In this document: positions 17,518 through 26,733 of the stretch, one piece after another | How positions within the stretch are numbered: the stretch's first letter is position 1 | Layout: every line of letters starts with the position of its first letter | DNA from: an archaeon | Lineage (GTDB): Archaea > Asgardarchaeota > Hermodarchaeia > Hermodarchaeales > Hermodarchaeaceae | Assembly (NCBI GenBank): GCA_016550485.1 | Contig: JABXGV010000140.1 | Location: forward strand, 1-39,040 | Length of the DNA: 39,040 nt | Direction of reading: 5' to 3' | Notes under the pieces: generated by a model | What the model was told of the DNA's origin: nothing | What the model saw: only the letters and a program-made list of their open reading frames with translations | Database searches by the model: none | Made by a program: the position numbers and the translations under genes

Positions 17518-18327
17518 ATGGAAATGAACTGGGAACAGCATCTTCTCGAAGCCACGTTATTGGCTAAACAGCGTGTGCTCTCTTGCCTTCAGGAGGAGCC
17601 GGGCTACAAGGAGGTTGTAGGGGTAGGCGCTGGGGGCGATGAAACCAAGCGGTTTGATCAGGTTGCGGAGCAAACGATTGCTGAGTATCTACAAGACTAT
17701 GTTGATTTCACCCTGATTAGTGAGGAAGCAGGTGTCCAACAACACGGCTCTAATCCAGAAGGATATGTCATACTAGATCCTATTGATGGGAGCACTAATG
17801 TTAGTCGGGGTCTTCCTATAGCTTGTATATCAGCTGCTTATGGACCCGAGCCAAGATTCGATATGATTAATGTTGCAGTAGTGCGCGAAGTGTTTTCTGA
17901 AAGATGCTTTCATGCTATTCGAGGGAAAGGGGCTTTCAGTAATCATGTGGCGATTCGCCCTGCTGAGCCTCGACCACTTGAACGAAGCTTCATCGGTGTT
18001 GATGATGAGTTTCCGCCCAAACTCGTTTCTAATTCCTCGCTGGCTTCAAAGGGCAGGCGACTTGGGTCCACCCGGCATCTTGGAAGTAACGCGCTTGAAT
18101 TGTGCTATGTTGCGAATGGAGCATTTGATGCTTTTGTGGATTTGCGAGGGACCTTTAGAGGGACTGATTTATCAGCAGCCTCCTTGATTCTTAATGAAGC
18201 TGGAGCAGTTTTGGTTAACCCGCAGGGGCAGCCAGTGACTGGTAGATGTACAAACGAAGATAGGTACTCCTATGTCGCCGCTCGCGATTTAAAGCTGGCA
18301 CAAGAGTTGTTACGACTAGTGGGATAA
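17518..18327 (+). CDS. Inositol monophosphatase/fructose-1,6-bisphosphatase family protein
   Basis: This is a lithium-sensitive-type sugar phosphatase fold. Metal-site motifs are present: ISEEAG (glutamate after SE), DPIDGSTN near residue 85 (the signature D-P-I-D-G-S-T-N) and GTDLSAASLILNEAGA near 235 carrying the third metal aspartate. Archaeal members act as both inositol-1-phosphatase and fructose-1,6-bisphosphatase, so substrate cannot be set from sequence. The start is ATG at 17518 or 17524; the track start at 17491 is a TTG inside a G-run that may be part of the ribosome-binding region. Length near 269 residues is normal. Confidence 0.87.
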   Translation: MEMNWEQHLLEATLLAKQRVLSCLQEEPGYKEVVGVGAGGDETKRFDQVAEQTIAEYLQDYVDFTLISEEAGVQQHGSNPEGYVILDPIDGSTNVSRGLPIACISAAYGPEPRFDMINVAVVREVFSERCFHAIRGKGAFSNHVAIRPAEPRPLERSFIGVDDEFPPKLVSNSSLASKGRRLGSTRHLGSNALELCYVANGAFDAFVDLRGTFRGTDLSAASLILNEAGAVLVNPQGQPVTGRCTNEDRYSYVAARDLKLAQELLRLVG

Positions 18328-18357
18328 AAAGAAAGGCGCGAAAAGCTCTTGGAATCA

Positions 18358-18645
18358 TCAATCATTAATCGTTTCTAGAAGGGATAACGCGTTCCAAATC
18401 CGTGTTCGCGCGTGGCTCGGACAGTTGGGGTCTAGTGTTGCATCACCCAATCTAGAAATGGCATTGGAGGCTCGAACAGCAGGTGATCCGATATCACTGT
18501 GTAGTGCATCTATCGCCTCGTTTGCAGCCCGACGAATGTTTCGGGGAACTGTGCTGTCTTCTGCGATTTGTGACAAGACAATAGTTACTTGCTCAATTTT
18601 GGTTAAAGTTTCCTCAGAGACTTCTTTATTACCTGGTTCAGTCAT
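18358..18645 (-). CDS. UPF0147 family protein
   Basis: This small helical protein belongs to an archaea-specific family of unknown function. The typical core is present: IEQVTIVLSQIAEDSTVPRN, IRRAANEAIDAL and RASNAISRLGDATLDPNCPS, then ARTRIWNALSLLETI. The start is the ATG at 18645, behind GAGGGG at 9-10 nt; the ORF-track start at 18696 would run through a TATA-like AGATATACC. Length of 95 residues matches the family. Confidence 0.9.
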   Translation of the reverse strand: MTEPGNKEVSEETLTKIEQVTIVLSQIAEDSTVPRNIRRAANEAIDALHSDIGSPAVRASNAISRLGDATLDPNCPSHARTRIWNALSLLETIND

Positions 18646-18739
18646 TATTTTTGCCCCCTCGGTATATCTTACGTGGGTTAGGCGTGGAAACACCAATATG
18701 GCTTAAAAGCTTTTTTCACCCCTCTTTATTAGACTAAAT

Positions 18740-19108
18740 ATGCCAGATGAAGAAGTAACTAGGCGGATGGGAAAGCTGCTCAGAAAAGGGGCAGCAATTC
18801 TTGATAAAGCTTGCCCAACATGTGATACACCTCTACTTAGATTGCCTGAAGGCCTCTTGTACTGCGCGAAGTGTAATGTCAGATATTCCGAAGAGAAGGA
18901 AGGAACTGCCATAGAGTCGGCTAGTGCAGAGCGGTCTCTCAGATTGAAGGAGGTACTAGCACAATTAACTAGTAAAATTCTTGTGAGTATTGACTGCTTG
19001 TGTCAATCGTTGAGGGAACAGCCACATCTAGAGGAGATTAAGACCTTCGCTGCCATTGCTAAGGATCTTGTGGAAACCCTGAAAATCATACGTAGCATCC
19101 AGACATGA
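18740..19108 (+). CDS. Autoantigen p27 (SSSCA1/ZNRD2)-like zinc-ribbon protein
   Basis: The N-terminal 60 residues carry the family signature: RRMGKLLRKGAAILDKACPT, CDTPLLR, then LYCAKCNVRYSEE, which gives a zinc ribbon (CPTC...CAKC). The C-terminal half is helical and variable. The family is shared by archaea and eukaryotes; the human member is the Sjogren's/scleroderma autoantigen 1. Function in archaea is not established. A TATA-like GGCTTAAAAG at 18700-18710 lies about 30 nt before the ATG. The stop is adjacent to that of the convergent hef gene. Confidence 0.85.
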   Translation: MPDEEVTRRMGKLLRKGAAILDKACPTCDTPLLRLPEGLLYCAKCNVRYSEEKEGTAIESASAERSLRLKEVLAQLTSKILVSIDCLCQSLREQPHLEEIKTFAAIAKDLVETLKIIRSIQT

Positions 19109-19109
19109 A

Positions 19110-21416
19110 CTAGGTCGAGTCTGTATCTTGTACGTAAGGCGAGTCAAGGGCTTTTCTTATTGCGTTGGCCTTGGTTTTCCCGATTCCCTGAATGTCCTCC
19201 AATTCCTCAAGCGATGCATGGACAACTCCGCTGACATTTCCAAACTTGGCGAGTAGACGCTTTGCGAGGGTTACATTGACCCCAGGAAGGCTAGCAACAA
19301 TGTACTCTTGGAGCGCGGAAGTGCTCATTGAAGGCTTTCCCCCTCGGATGGCAAATGTATGTTTCCTTTCTTTTTGCTCACGACGAGCTATTGCAAAAAG
19401 GAGATTCGCTGCTTCAGAAGCATTAGCGACATTGACGATAGGCACGCGGAAATCAATCATCACACTAGCGATAGCGCCGCGAACAGATTGCGGACTAACT
19501 CCGCCTGATCCATAGAGACTTTCACCAGTGATGACGAGAAGAGGTATCGTGAATGTGTCACGCAAAGCGCTTAACTGGGTGAATAGCCGTCGATCAACAA
19601 TTGATTGAGCAAAGTCGTTTGCTGTTTTCGCTTCAACACCCACTCTGTCTGAGAGAATGTAATCTCCTACGTCTAGTGTTTCTGCCTGCAATTCGGCACC
19701 CAGTGACTTCAATGATTTTGCAATCCCCGAACGGAGTTCTCGACTGTCTATGACGATTTTTACAACCGCTGACTGAGAGCTTACCTCTGGTTCTTCGGGG
19801 GTTGCCTGTGTCATGAAATCTTTGAGCGTAGCTTGTTTCCTATCTCGCGCAACATCACGGGAAATCTTTCTCATTTCCCGTAGCAATTCCTTCATTTGAG
19901 CTTCTTTTCGGATTGCGGACCAATAGTATCCTTGATCCCGAGTCCCCTTAGCTACTAATACAACAACTTGTCCTGGTTGAGTACGACCAGTACGCCCCCG
20001 TCTCTGGATTAACCGTACAGCACTTGCCACAGCTTCATAGAAGATTACGAGGTTACATTCTTTGATATCCAAGCCCTCTTCCCCTACGCTGGTGGCCACT
20101 AGAACATTGTACCCTCCTTTGCGAAACGCCTGAAGAATCTCAGCTTGTTCTTTTTGGGATAAACCTGGATCATCAGTCTTGCTCGCCTGCCCGACAAACC
20201 GGACAGGCAGAACACCAGATAATTCCTTGAGTGTTGTTTCGATGAGCTGAGCGGTTCCACGAAAACGAGAGAAAATAATAACCCGAGAATTCGGGTCGTC
20301 CTTGAACTGACGATGAACTAGCCGTGTTAAAACGGGAAGCTTAGGGTGTTCCACTTTCCCTGCTCGGAGTTTTTCGGTGAGTAGCCTAGCTTCCTGAAAA
20401 TCTGTATCCTGAACTAGCTCACGAATTGCCTTGGAGGCACCACTTCTTTTCGCTTTACTGAAGACATCCGACAAATACGCTGCCAGTGCTGAAATGCCTT
20501 GAGTCTCTAACAGCTCCACACTATGAAATAACCGTATCAACGCTGCGCAATGAGATACGAGCTGGTACAAGTGACTAGGGGGTTGGGCTTCAGCTGCAAT
20601 TCGCCGCTGAAGGTCTCTTTGAAGCCCGAGAATATCACGAACCCCAACCCGTGTAAGATCACGTGTTTCTATGAATCCTGCCTCCTTTATTGGTTGCAAT
20701 CGTGACCTCATAGCTTGTCTCAGTCGACGCCCAACTTCCCTAAATTTTTCTGGGAGCTGCACTTCAAGCCATTCAAACTTAACATATGGAACATATGGCG
20801 CCACATCAGGGCTTTCTCGCGTACGAAGCTCAATATTCTCTATCCGTAGATTACTGACCACCTCACGGATCTTCTCTACCTCAGATCCGGGTGACGCCGT
20901 CAATGCTAAGAGAAGGGGTGAAATTGCCTGCTGGTAATACTGCTGTGCGATGAAGACGTAGGCATAATCACCAACAGCCCGATGCGCCTCGTCCACCACC
21001 AGTAAAGACACGTTCTTCAGCGTATAACGTCCTGCAAGGATGTCGTTCTGCAAAACTTGAGGAGTCATGAACGCTATCCGTACTTTGTCCCATACCCTCT
21101 CACGACGTGCAGGTGGAACTTCTCCTGTCACTAGCTGTAAATCCTCGTCGGATAAGTTCATTGCACTTTGAAATGTTTCTTGATGTTGAAGCGTTAAGGG
21201 CTTGGTTGGAGCCAGAAACACGCACTTGGAATTAGGGAATTTTTTCAGTCGATACGCAGCAGCCAATACAGCAATCAGCGTTTTCCCTAGACCAGTTGGT
21301 AAGATACAGAGAGTGTTCCATTTGATCGCCGTGCCAATTATGGTCTCTTGGTATAACCGTTTCTCGATAGCGCGCGGTTTAATCAGTGGGTGAGTGACGA
21401 ATTCTTTAGCTTTCAT
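19110..21416 (-). CDS. hef: Hef-type helicase-nuclease (FANCM/XPF family)
   Basis: This is the archaeal Hef protein, which processes stalled replication forks. The SF2 helicase part (about 1-510) has motif I PTGLGKT, motif II VVDEAHR, motif III LTASPGS and motif VI QRRGRTGR, with a helical insert between the two RecA lobes. The XPF nuclease part (about 555-690) reads VIDSRELRSG, DVGDYILSD, then VEAKTANDFAQSIVDRRLF. The C-terminal tandem helix-hairpin-helix reads LPGVNVTLAKRLLAKFGN and IQGIGKTKANAIRKAL. The nuclease motif ERK-x3-D appears as EAK-x3-D: glutamate, lysine and aspartate are kept but the arginine (about residue 596) is alanine. Length of 768 is normal. Confidence 0.95.
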   Translation of the reverse strand: MKAKEFVTHPLIKPRAIEKRLYQETIIGTAIKWNTLCILPTGLGKTLIAVLAAAYRLKKFPNSKCVFLAPTKPLTLQHQETFQSAMNLSDEDLQLVTGEVPPARRERVWDKVRIAFMTPQVLQNDILAGRYTLKNVSLLVVDEAHRAVGDYAYVFIAQQYYQQAISPLLLALTASPGSEVEKIREVVSNLRIENIELRTRESPDVAPYVPYVKFEWLEVQLPEKFREVGRRLRQAMRSRLQPIKEAGFIETRDLTRVGVRDILGLQRDLQRRIAAEAQPPSHLYQLVSHCAALIRLFHSVELLETQGISALAAYLSDVFSKAKRSGASKAIRELVQDTDFQEARLLTEKLRAGKVEHPKLPVLTRLVHRQFKDDPNSRVIIFSRFRGTAQLIETTLKELSGVLPVRFVGQASKTDDPGLSQKEQAEILQAFRKGGYNVLVATSVGEEGLDIKECNLVIFYEAVASAVRLIQRRGRTGRTQPGQVVVLVAKGTRDQGYYWSAIRKEAQMKELLREMRKISRDVARDRKQATLKDFMTQATPEEPEVSSQSAVVKIVIDSRELRSGIAKSLKSLGAELQAETLDVGDYILSDRVGVEAKTANDFAQSIVDRRLFTQLSALRDTFTIPLLVITGESLYGSGGVSPQSVRGAIASVMIDFRVPIVNVANASEAANLLFAIARREQKERKHTFAIRGGKPSMSTSALQEYIVASLPGVNVTLAKRLLAKFGNVSGVVHASLEELEDIQGIGKTKANAIRKALDSPYVQDTDST

Positions 21417-21511
21417 GCATATCAGCGAATAAATTAATACCTGCTATATCATTTGTCAGACTGAATTTATATCCAACTAGCAAGGTGTTATCACTCTAAG
21501 GGGTTATTCAA

Positions 21512-21841
21512 TTGCCGGAGAAGTACCCATCTATTACCAATGCAGAAGTTTACGAGTTGCAGATTCCAGGAAACATCGTCGGTAAGGAGGTTATCGACGG
21601 AAGCGCCCGACGCATCGGTATCGTCCGAAGCCTACGTATCACTCTTCCCCCAGGAAAAGTTGAACTACAAGTTAAGGGCCTAGGAGTTGAACTGCCAATC
21701 GATGTAGCCAACATATCAGCTGTTGGAAACGTAATCCAGCTAACAAAGACGGTAAAAGAAGCGGAAGAAATCAGCATCACTGATGTCCAGCGACTTCGCT
21801 CGGAGATCTGGAAAGAGATTCAATCTTCAATAATGAGATAG
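21512..21841 (+). CDS. PRC-barrel domain protein
   Basis: The 109-residue protein has the PRC-barrel pattern: GNIVGKEVIDGSARRIGIVR followed by LRITLPPGKVELQVKG and DVANISAVGNVIQLT. A short helical tail follows (DVQRLRSEIWKEIQSSI). PRC-barrel proteins in archaea are found next to ribosome-maturation, RNA or cell-division genes, and many have no known role. The start is TTG at 21512; TATA-like ATTTATATCC near 21465 is at a suitable distance. It is divergent from hef. Confidence 0.85.
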   Translation: MPEKYPSITNAEVYELQIPGNIVGKEVIDGSARRIGIVRSLRITLPPGKVELQVKGLGVELPIDVANISAVGNVIQLTKTVKEAEEISITDVQRLRSEIWKEIQSSIMR

Positions 21842-21878
21842 TTGCTAGCAGGTATTTATTTGCCTAGTTGATACTTCG

Positions 21879-23861
21879 ATGCGCCCCACAATGAAAAGGA
21901 AAAAGAAGAGGAAACCGTATCTCGGCCCTTTGTTTCTCGCCTGGTGCCTGAAGTGCAACCTCCCCATAGCCAAGGGTAAGCAGTGTGGTCGATGTGGGGC
22001 AGCCACGAGTAAAGTCAGAGTAACACCACCAGGCGACGCACGCCCCGCTTTTGAGGGCGATATCAAACCGCTTCGCTCTACGATTTCCGTACAATTTGGT
22101 GCGAAAGCTGCACGAGGGCTGATTCCCTCAGACAAGATTGTACTTCTGAATGCTATTCCAGAGCTGGACCGGTGCGAGGAAGTAATCCTTGACGGACAGA
22201 TAATCGGGTTACACAGGTTCAGGCTCGAACAACTATCTTGGGAGTTTATCCCAAAGTTAGAGGGCGCCCGAAGATTAGCTCAACTACTCCCCGGTAGATG
22301 TGTCGCCGTTGATGATGTAGCTGCGAGGGCTCTAGTTCGCGGCGCGAATTTAATGGGACCAGGTGTTGAAGCAGCAGATGCATCAATAAAATCTGGCGAT
22401 GCTGTTTTTGTTGTAAATCAACAGGGAAGCGTTGTGCTAACTGGAACCGCGCAGATGACAGGAGAGGAAATGCAAGCGAGAAATCGAGGTGTTGCCGTTC
22501 GAAATCGATATAGTGGACCACCAGCCGACCCCAAGATTCTACCTGGTGGACAGACATGGGAGCAGGTTGTAGAAGCGAATGACCCTCTGCTTCAACAATT
22601 AGAAAGGAAGGCGATCAGGTTCATACGCTCTACAACTACTGAAATTACTAAACATCCAGTAGTTGCCTTCTCAGGTGGGAAAGATAGCTTAGTAGTGCTT
22701 CTTCTGGTTAGGAAGGCGCTCAGAGACCATGAATTCCACGTGATGTTCATCAATACTGGCATCGAATTCCCTGAAACCGTCGAGAACGTCTCAACCACGA
22801 CCTCCAATCTAGGACTTATGAAGCGGCTCTTAGTCGGACAGGTCAATGAGGATCAATTCTTTCGTGTTCTCGAACAATACGGGTTTGTCGCACGTGATTA
22901 CCGAGTCTGTTGTAAAACGGTGAAACTCGGACCCACCGCCCAGCTGATCGAAGAGCACTTTCCTGAAGGATGCCTGAGCTTCATTGGTCAGCGCCGCTAC
23001 GAATCGCAACGTCGATCGCAATCCAGAAGAGTATGGAGAAACCCGTGGGTCCCCAAGCAGATAGGTGCAAGCCCAATCCATGATTGGACTGCCTTGATGA
23101 TTTGGCTTTATCTCATGAAAGAGAACGCTCCATATAATGTCCTGTACCAGCGTGGCTTCGAACGCATTGGATGTATGTTTTGCCCTGCTTCTGACATGAG
23201 CGAGTTTACGACTTTACAATCCTCTCATCCGGAAGAATGGAGGCGGTGGCGGAAGGTGGCTACTCGCATCACCAAGCAACAGGGATTATCAGAGAAATGG
23301 TTAAAATTCGGTTTCTGGCGCTGGAGGAATCACCCCCCACCTATACGAAAACTAGCTCGACAACTGGGCATTTCGCTTACACCTGAAACAGGTGAAACGA
23401 CACTAGAGAAGCTTGCATACACTATCACTTCTATCAGCGAAGAGGATGGAGAAAAAATACTACAGGGACGATTTAATCAACCAATTCCATTGGATTTAGC
23501 CATCACCTTCCTCCCAGCCTTGGGGGATGTTCTATATGACGTAGATAGGGGAATTGTGCAGGTGCTCAGTGGAAAGGGAGATGTGCAGTTTAGGTATACA
23601 CTTTTCGAGAGCGGCGACTTCACCATCAAGGGAATGGGGGCAATTCTTGAGAAAGAAGCAGAAGTTTTAGTCAAAGCTGTGTTACGTGGAATTCTTTGTA
23701 CAGGCTGCGGGATCTGCCTATCGCTCTGCCATAAGGACGCCATTGTTCTAGAACATCAACGTGCTAGAATCGAAAAGCAGAAGTGTATTCAATGCAGAGC
23801 ATGTCTTATGGGTCAATGCCCAACCCTCTTTGGATTCCAGCGTGCCTCCGAAGAACAATAA
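21879..23861 (+). CDS. Zinc ribbon-PUA-PAPS reductase-like-ferredoxin fusion protein
   Basis: This is a four-part protein of 660 residues. A lysine-rich start and a zinc ribbon (cysteines about 23, 26, 36, 39) are followed by a PUA-like RNA-binding domain (about 135-215, PGRCVAVDDVAARALVRGAN). Next is a PAPS-reductase/ATP-pyrophosphatase domain (PP-loop VAFSGGKDSL near 262-271, then VCCKTVKLGP, SFIGQRRYESQRRS and ERIGCMFCPAS). The C-terminus is a two-cluster ferredoxin (CTGCGICLSLCHKDA near 608 and CIQCRACLMGQCP). Family members are annotated in archaea as PAPS reductase, but the PUA and zinc ribbon point to RNA, perhaps thiolation or another sulfur transfer, rather than sulfate assimilation. 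A TATA box GGTATTTATT lies 28 nt upstream, so the mRNA may be leaderless. Confidence 0.88.
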   Translation: MRPTMKRKKKRKPYLGPLFLAWCLKCNLPIAKGKQCGRCGAATSKVRVTPPGDARPAFEGDIKPLRSTISVQFGAKAARGLIPSDKIVLLNAIPELDRCEEVILDGQIIGLHRFRLEQLSWEFIPKLEGARRLAQLLPGRCVAVDDVAARALVRGANLMGPGVEAADASIKSGDAVFVVNQQGSVVLTGTAQMTGEEMQARNRGVAVRNRYSGPPADPKILPGGQTWEQVVEANDPLLQQLERKAIRFIRSTTTEITKHPVVAFSGGKDSLVVLLLVRKALRDHEFHVMFINTGIEFPETVENVSTTTSNLGLMKRLLVGQVNEDQFFRVLEQYGFVARDYRVCCKTVKLGPTAQLIEEHFPEGCLSFIGQRRYESQRRSQSRRVWRNPWVPKQIGASPIHDWTALMIWLYLMKENAPYNVLYQRGFERIGCMFCPASDMSEFTTLQSSHPEEWRRWRKVATRITKQQGLSEKWLKFGFWRWRNHPPPIRKLARQLGISLTPETGETTLEKLAYTITSISEEDGEKILQGRFNQPIPLDLAITFLPALGDVLYDVDRGIVQVLSGKGDVQFRYTLFESGDFTIKGMGAILEKEAEVLVKAVLRGILCTGCGICLSLCHKDAIVLEHQRARIEKQKCIQCRACLMGQCPTLFGFQRASEEQ

Positions 23862-23896
23862 GAGTTTAATCTGTAGACGAAAAGGACTGGAACGTT

Positions 23897-25759
23897 ATGA
23901 GTCACGACGTGAAGGAAACCATCTCACTTTACACGCGTTTATTCAGCCTACCACGACCACGAAACATGGTTGCAGTGATAGTCATAGCCGCGATTGTAGT
24001 TGGGGGGCTAACCCAGCTATTTCGTACACCAGGCGATATCATTGCAATCGTGTTCGGGGCGATACGAGGTCTCATTCTCATCCTTCCAGCAGCAGGCCTT
24101 GCAGCGCTTGTTCTGTCGCTGGGAACCCGAGCACGCGGTATTCTGCGCGTCCACAGGCTTGTTGGCATTATCATGGTAACTACAATTCTACTCCTTGCCC
24201 TCTGGCTACTCTCAACCCTTATCGGGTGGATAATTGATCTTGTTTACGCGTTTCTTGGCGTCCCAATCTCTGGAATCACAGCGTTATTTTTCCTTCGCGG
24301 CTTCATTCTCGGTGCCGCATTCTCCTTATCAATCACCTACCTCGTAGTGCTGATTACTACTACAGTAGGGAGTGTAAAGGGAGCCCTCATCAGCATTGTT
24401 TTCCCTGCAACTAGTTTTGTTTCTTTCATTCTTACTGAACCGCTATTTACTTCCCCAATCTTATTCCAGATTGTGGGAATTTATCTTCTCCTTTCTATCA
24501 TTTACCTCCTCTGTGTCCAATTGCTGCTATATGCGGTTGGAAGGAAGTTCAAAAAAGCCCTCAATGTTGATGGCATCAAGCTATTCCGCGGCTTCCTAAT
24601 GGTCTGGATGGAGGGACAAGCCGACCAAATCGAGGAATGTTTCAAACAGATTGGCAAGAGAACCAAACTGCCCCTCGCAGTTCTATGCTTCACAACTGCG
24701 AAACAAAAACCGAAACTCGTCTTCGTCATCGCGGGGATACATCCTGGTCCTTTCAGAGATACAGGAAGTAGTACCCTCCCAAGTGCCATTGCTCAATGGG
24801 GACGAGACACACTGGGTGTTGTTGCATGTGCACCACATGGGACTGCAACTCACGCGCTGAATCTTGTTGCCCGTGATGAGATTAGCCTATTACTCGCAGA
24901 TGTTCAAGAAGCCTACAACCAGATAAAAGAAGTTGATTCGGTTTCCCAGTTTGTGCGCGCATCATCGGGTACAATTCAAGCTGGATGCCAACTCTTTGGC
25001 GATACCGCTCTCATCGTTATCTCACGTTCACCCGAGGAAATGGATGACATTAGCTTACCCGTGGGTAGACGAGTAAAAGAAGCGGTGGAGAAATTAGTGA
25101 AACACTGCATTGTGATCGATACACACAACTGCCTAGGAGAGCTAAGAGAATCTGTTTTCGAAGACTCTGCACTCGTACAAGAAATGGTTGATGCAGCCGT
25201 CAAAGCCACAAAGAAGGCACTTAAACTCAAACGAGGAGACGCAGGTCTCGGTACAGCTTCCAAACAGATGCAAGAATACGGACCAGCAGTGGGCATGGGC
25301 CCAGAAGGCATAACTGCATCTGTAATTGAAGTAAAGGGGCAGCGGATGGCATACGTTATCATAGATGGTAATAACATGGCACTTGGACTCCGAGAGAAAC
25401 TACTGAAAACCCTCGTACCCGACGTTGTCGAAGCAGCCGAAATCCTCACCACAGATACACACCAAGTCGCCGCTATATCAACCAAAGGCGAGGGGTACAG
25501 CCCAATCGGACTCGACATTCCCCAAGAAGCCATCATCAAGGCAGTAAAAGAGGTCACCCGCGAAGCAGCCAACAAGATAGAACCTACACATATCGCCATC
25601 AAAGTCGGAGAAACCCAACCCCTCCATGTGATGGGTGAGGGAACGGTCGAAACCATCACCAACCTGATACCCGTCTCGGCGAGAACCGCCAAGCGCGTCG
25701 GGCTAGCATCATTCGGCACCGCATTTTTTATCTCGCTGCTGCTCCTCACCCTCGTCTAA
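23897..25759 (+). CDS. DUF2070 family membrane protein
   Basis: This is a 620-residue protein with about six or seven transmembrane helices in the first 215 residues and one hydrophobic segment at the very end (SFGTAFFISLLLLTLV). Between them is a soluble domain of about 370 residues. The family is archaeal and has no established function. Conserved-looking His-rich loops in the soluble part are GIHPGPFRDTGSSTLP near 280, APHGTATHALN near 312 and IDTHNCLGE near 407; these could bind metal as in a hydrolase. It is 35 nt downstream of the PAPS-reductase-like gene, in the same direction, with AAAGGACTGG before its ATG, so the two may be co-transcribed. Confidence 0.85.
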   Translation: MSHDVKETISLYTRLFSLPRPRNMVAVIVIAAIVVGGLTQLFRTPGDIIAIVFGAIRGLILILPAAGLAALVLSLGTRARGILRVHRLVGIIMVTTILLLALWLLSTLIGWIIDLVYAFLGVPISGITALFFLRGFILGAAFSLSITYLVVLITTTVGSVKGALISIVFPATSFVSFILTEPLFTSPILFQIVGIYLLLSIIYLLCVQLLLYAVGRKFKKALNVDGIKLFRGFLMVWMEGQADQIEECFKQIGKRTKLPLAVLCFTTAKQKPKLVFVIAGIHPGPFRDTGSSTLPSAIAQWGRDTLGVVACAPHGTATHALNLVARDEISLLLADVQEAYNQIKEVDSVSQFVRASSGTIQAGCQLFGDTALIVISRSPEEMDDISLPVGRRVKEAVEKLVKHCIVIDTHNCLGELRESVFEDSALVQEMVDAAVKATKKALKLKRGDAGLGTASKQMQEYGPAVGMGPEGITASVIEVKGQRMAYVIIDGNNMALGLREKLLKTLVPDVVEAAEILTTDTHQVAAISTKGEGYSPIGLDIPQEAIIKAVKEVTREAANKIEPTHIAIKVGETQPLHVMGEGTVETITNLIPVSARTAKRVGLASFGTAFFISLLLLTLV

Positions 25760-25838
25760 ATAACGTGAAACTTCACAAGCCTTTTTAGAGAAGAGCAAAT
25801 AGCTCACTAACAGGACCAGAAACTGGGCGGACTCTCCT

Positions 25839-26411
25839 ATGAAGCTATTCGAGATACGATTTCACGGTCGCGGCGGACAAGGTGGCGTCACCGGAGCCAA
25901 GATATTAGCAAGGGCCGCGGAGCTCGAAGATAAATTCTTTCAAGCTTTTGCACATTATGGTGCAGAGCGGCGTGGAGCTCCAGTAATGGCTTTCACACGA
26001 ATAGATAACAAGCCTATCAGAATCCATTCATATATTTACCAACCAGAAGCGATCGTTATTTTTGATGAAACCCTCCTTGAAATTCCAAGTATTCAAGACG
26101 GTCTAAGAGAAGATACCTTCGTAGTTGTGAATACACCAAGGGCTCCAAAGGACATCAAGCTTAAAGTCAAGGCAAAAGTCTCAACTGTGGATGCTACCAA
26201 AATCGCCTTGGATGCAGGAATCGTTGTCGCAGGAATTCCAGTTGTGAACACGATCATGTTAGGAGCGGTTGCGCGCGCAACAAACATCGTCAAAATCGAA
26301 AACGTAAAACAAGCCATACAAAAAGGGCTTGCAGGCCTCCCAGACAAAGTCATAAAAACTAACGTCGAGGCCGCCCAACGCGCGTATGATGCACTAGTGA
26401 AGGGGTATTAA
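25839..26411 (+). CDS. porG: Pyruvate:ferredoxin oxidoreductase, gamma subunit
   Basis: This is the gamma subunit of the 2-oxoacid:ferredoxin oxidoreductase that splits pyruvate to acetyl-CoA, CO2 and reduced ferredoxin. The start reads FEIRFHGRGGQGGVTGAKIL, the family signature, with HYGAERRGAPVMAFTRID and the later AGIPVVNTIMLGAVARATN. Length 190 is typical. It is the first gene of porGDAB; porD begins one base after its stop. Confidence 0.93.
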   Translation: MKLFEIRFHGRGGQGGVTGAKILARAAELEDKFFQAFAHYGAERRGAPVMAFTRIDNKPIRIHSYIYQPEAIVIFDETLLEIPSIQDGLREDTFVVVNTPRAPKDIKLKVKAKVSTVDATKIALDAGIVVAGIPVVNTIMLGAVARATNIVKIENVKQAIQKGLAGLPDKVIKTNVEAAQRAYDALVKGY

Positions 26412-26412
26412 G

Positions 26413-26706
26413 ATGGCAAAACTGAAGCGGAAACCACCGAGTCACCGTATCACCTGTATCACGTACCCAGAAAAGGGTGCCATGGGAAACACTGGAGATT
26501 GGCGTATCTTCCGTCCAGTAGTAGACCGTGAGAAATGCACGAGATGCCAGATGTGCTGGATGTACTGCCCTGATGCAGTTATCACAATGGATGAAGAAGG
26601 AATACCGACTTTCGACCTTGTCTACTGCAAAGGCTGCATGATCTGTGAAGAAGTCTGCCCAGCAAACGCGATTACACGCGTGCGCGAAACCGAAGCCAAA
26701 GAATGA
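26413..26706 (+). CDS. porD: Pyruvate:ferredoxin oxidoreductase, delta subunit
   Basis: This is a 2x[4Fe-4S] ferredoxin subunit of POR that carries electrons from the beta subunit to free ferredoxin. Two clusters are visible: CTRCQMCWMYCPDAV and CKGCMICEEVCPANA. The N-terminal MGNTGDWRIFRPVVD is the usual delta-subunit lead-in. It has 97 residues and lies between porG and porA. Confidence 0.93.
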   Translation: MAKLKRKPPSHRITCITYPEKGAMGNTGDWRIFRPVVDREKCTRCQMCWMYCPDAVITMDEEGIPTFDLVYCKGCMICEEVCPANAITRVRETEAKE

Positions 26707-26733
26707 GGTACTTTCAAAGGAGTGAACAAAACA

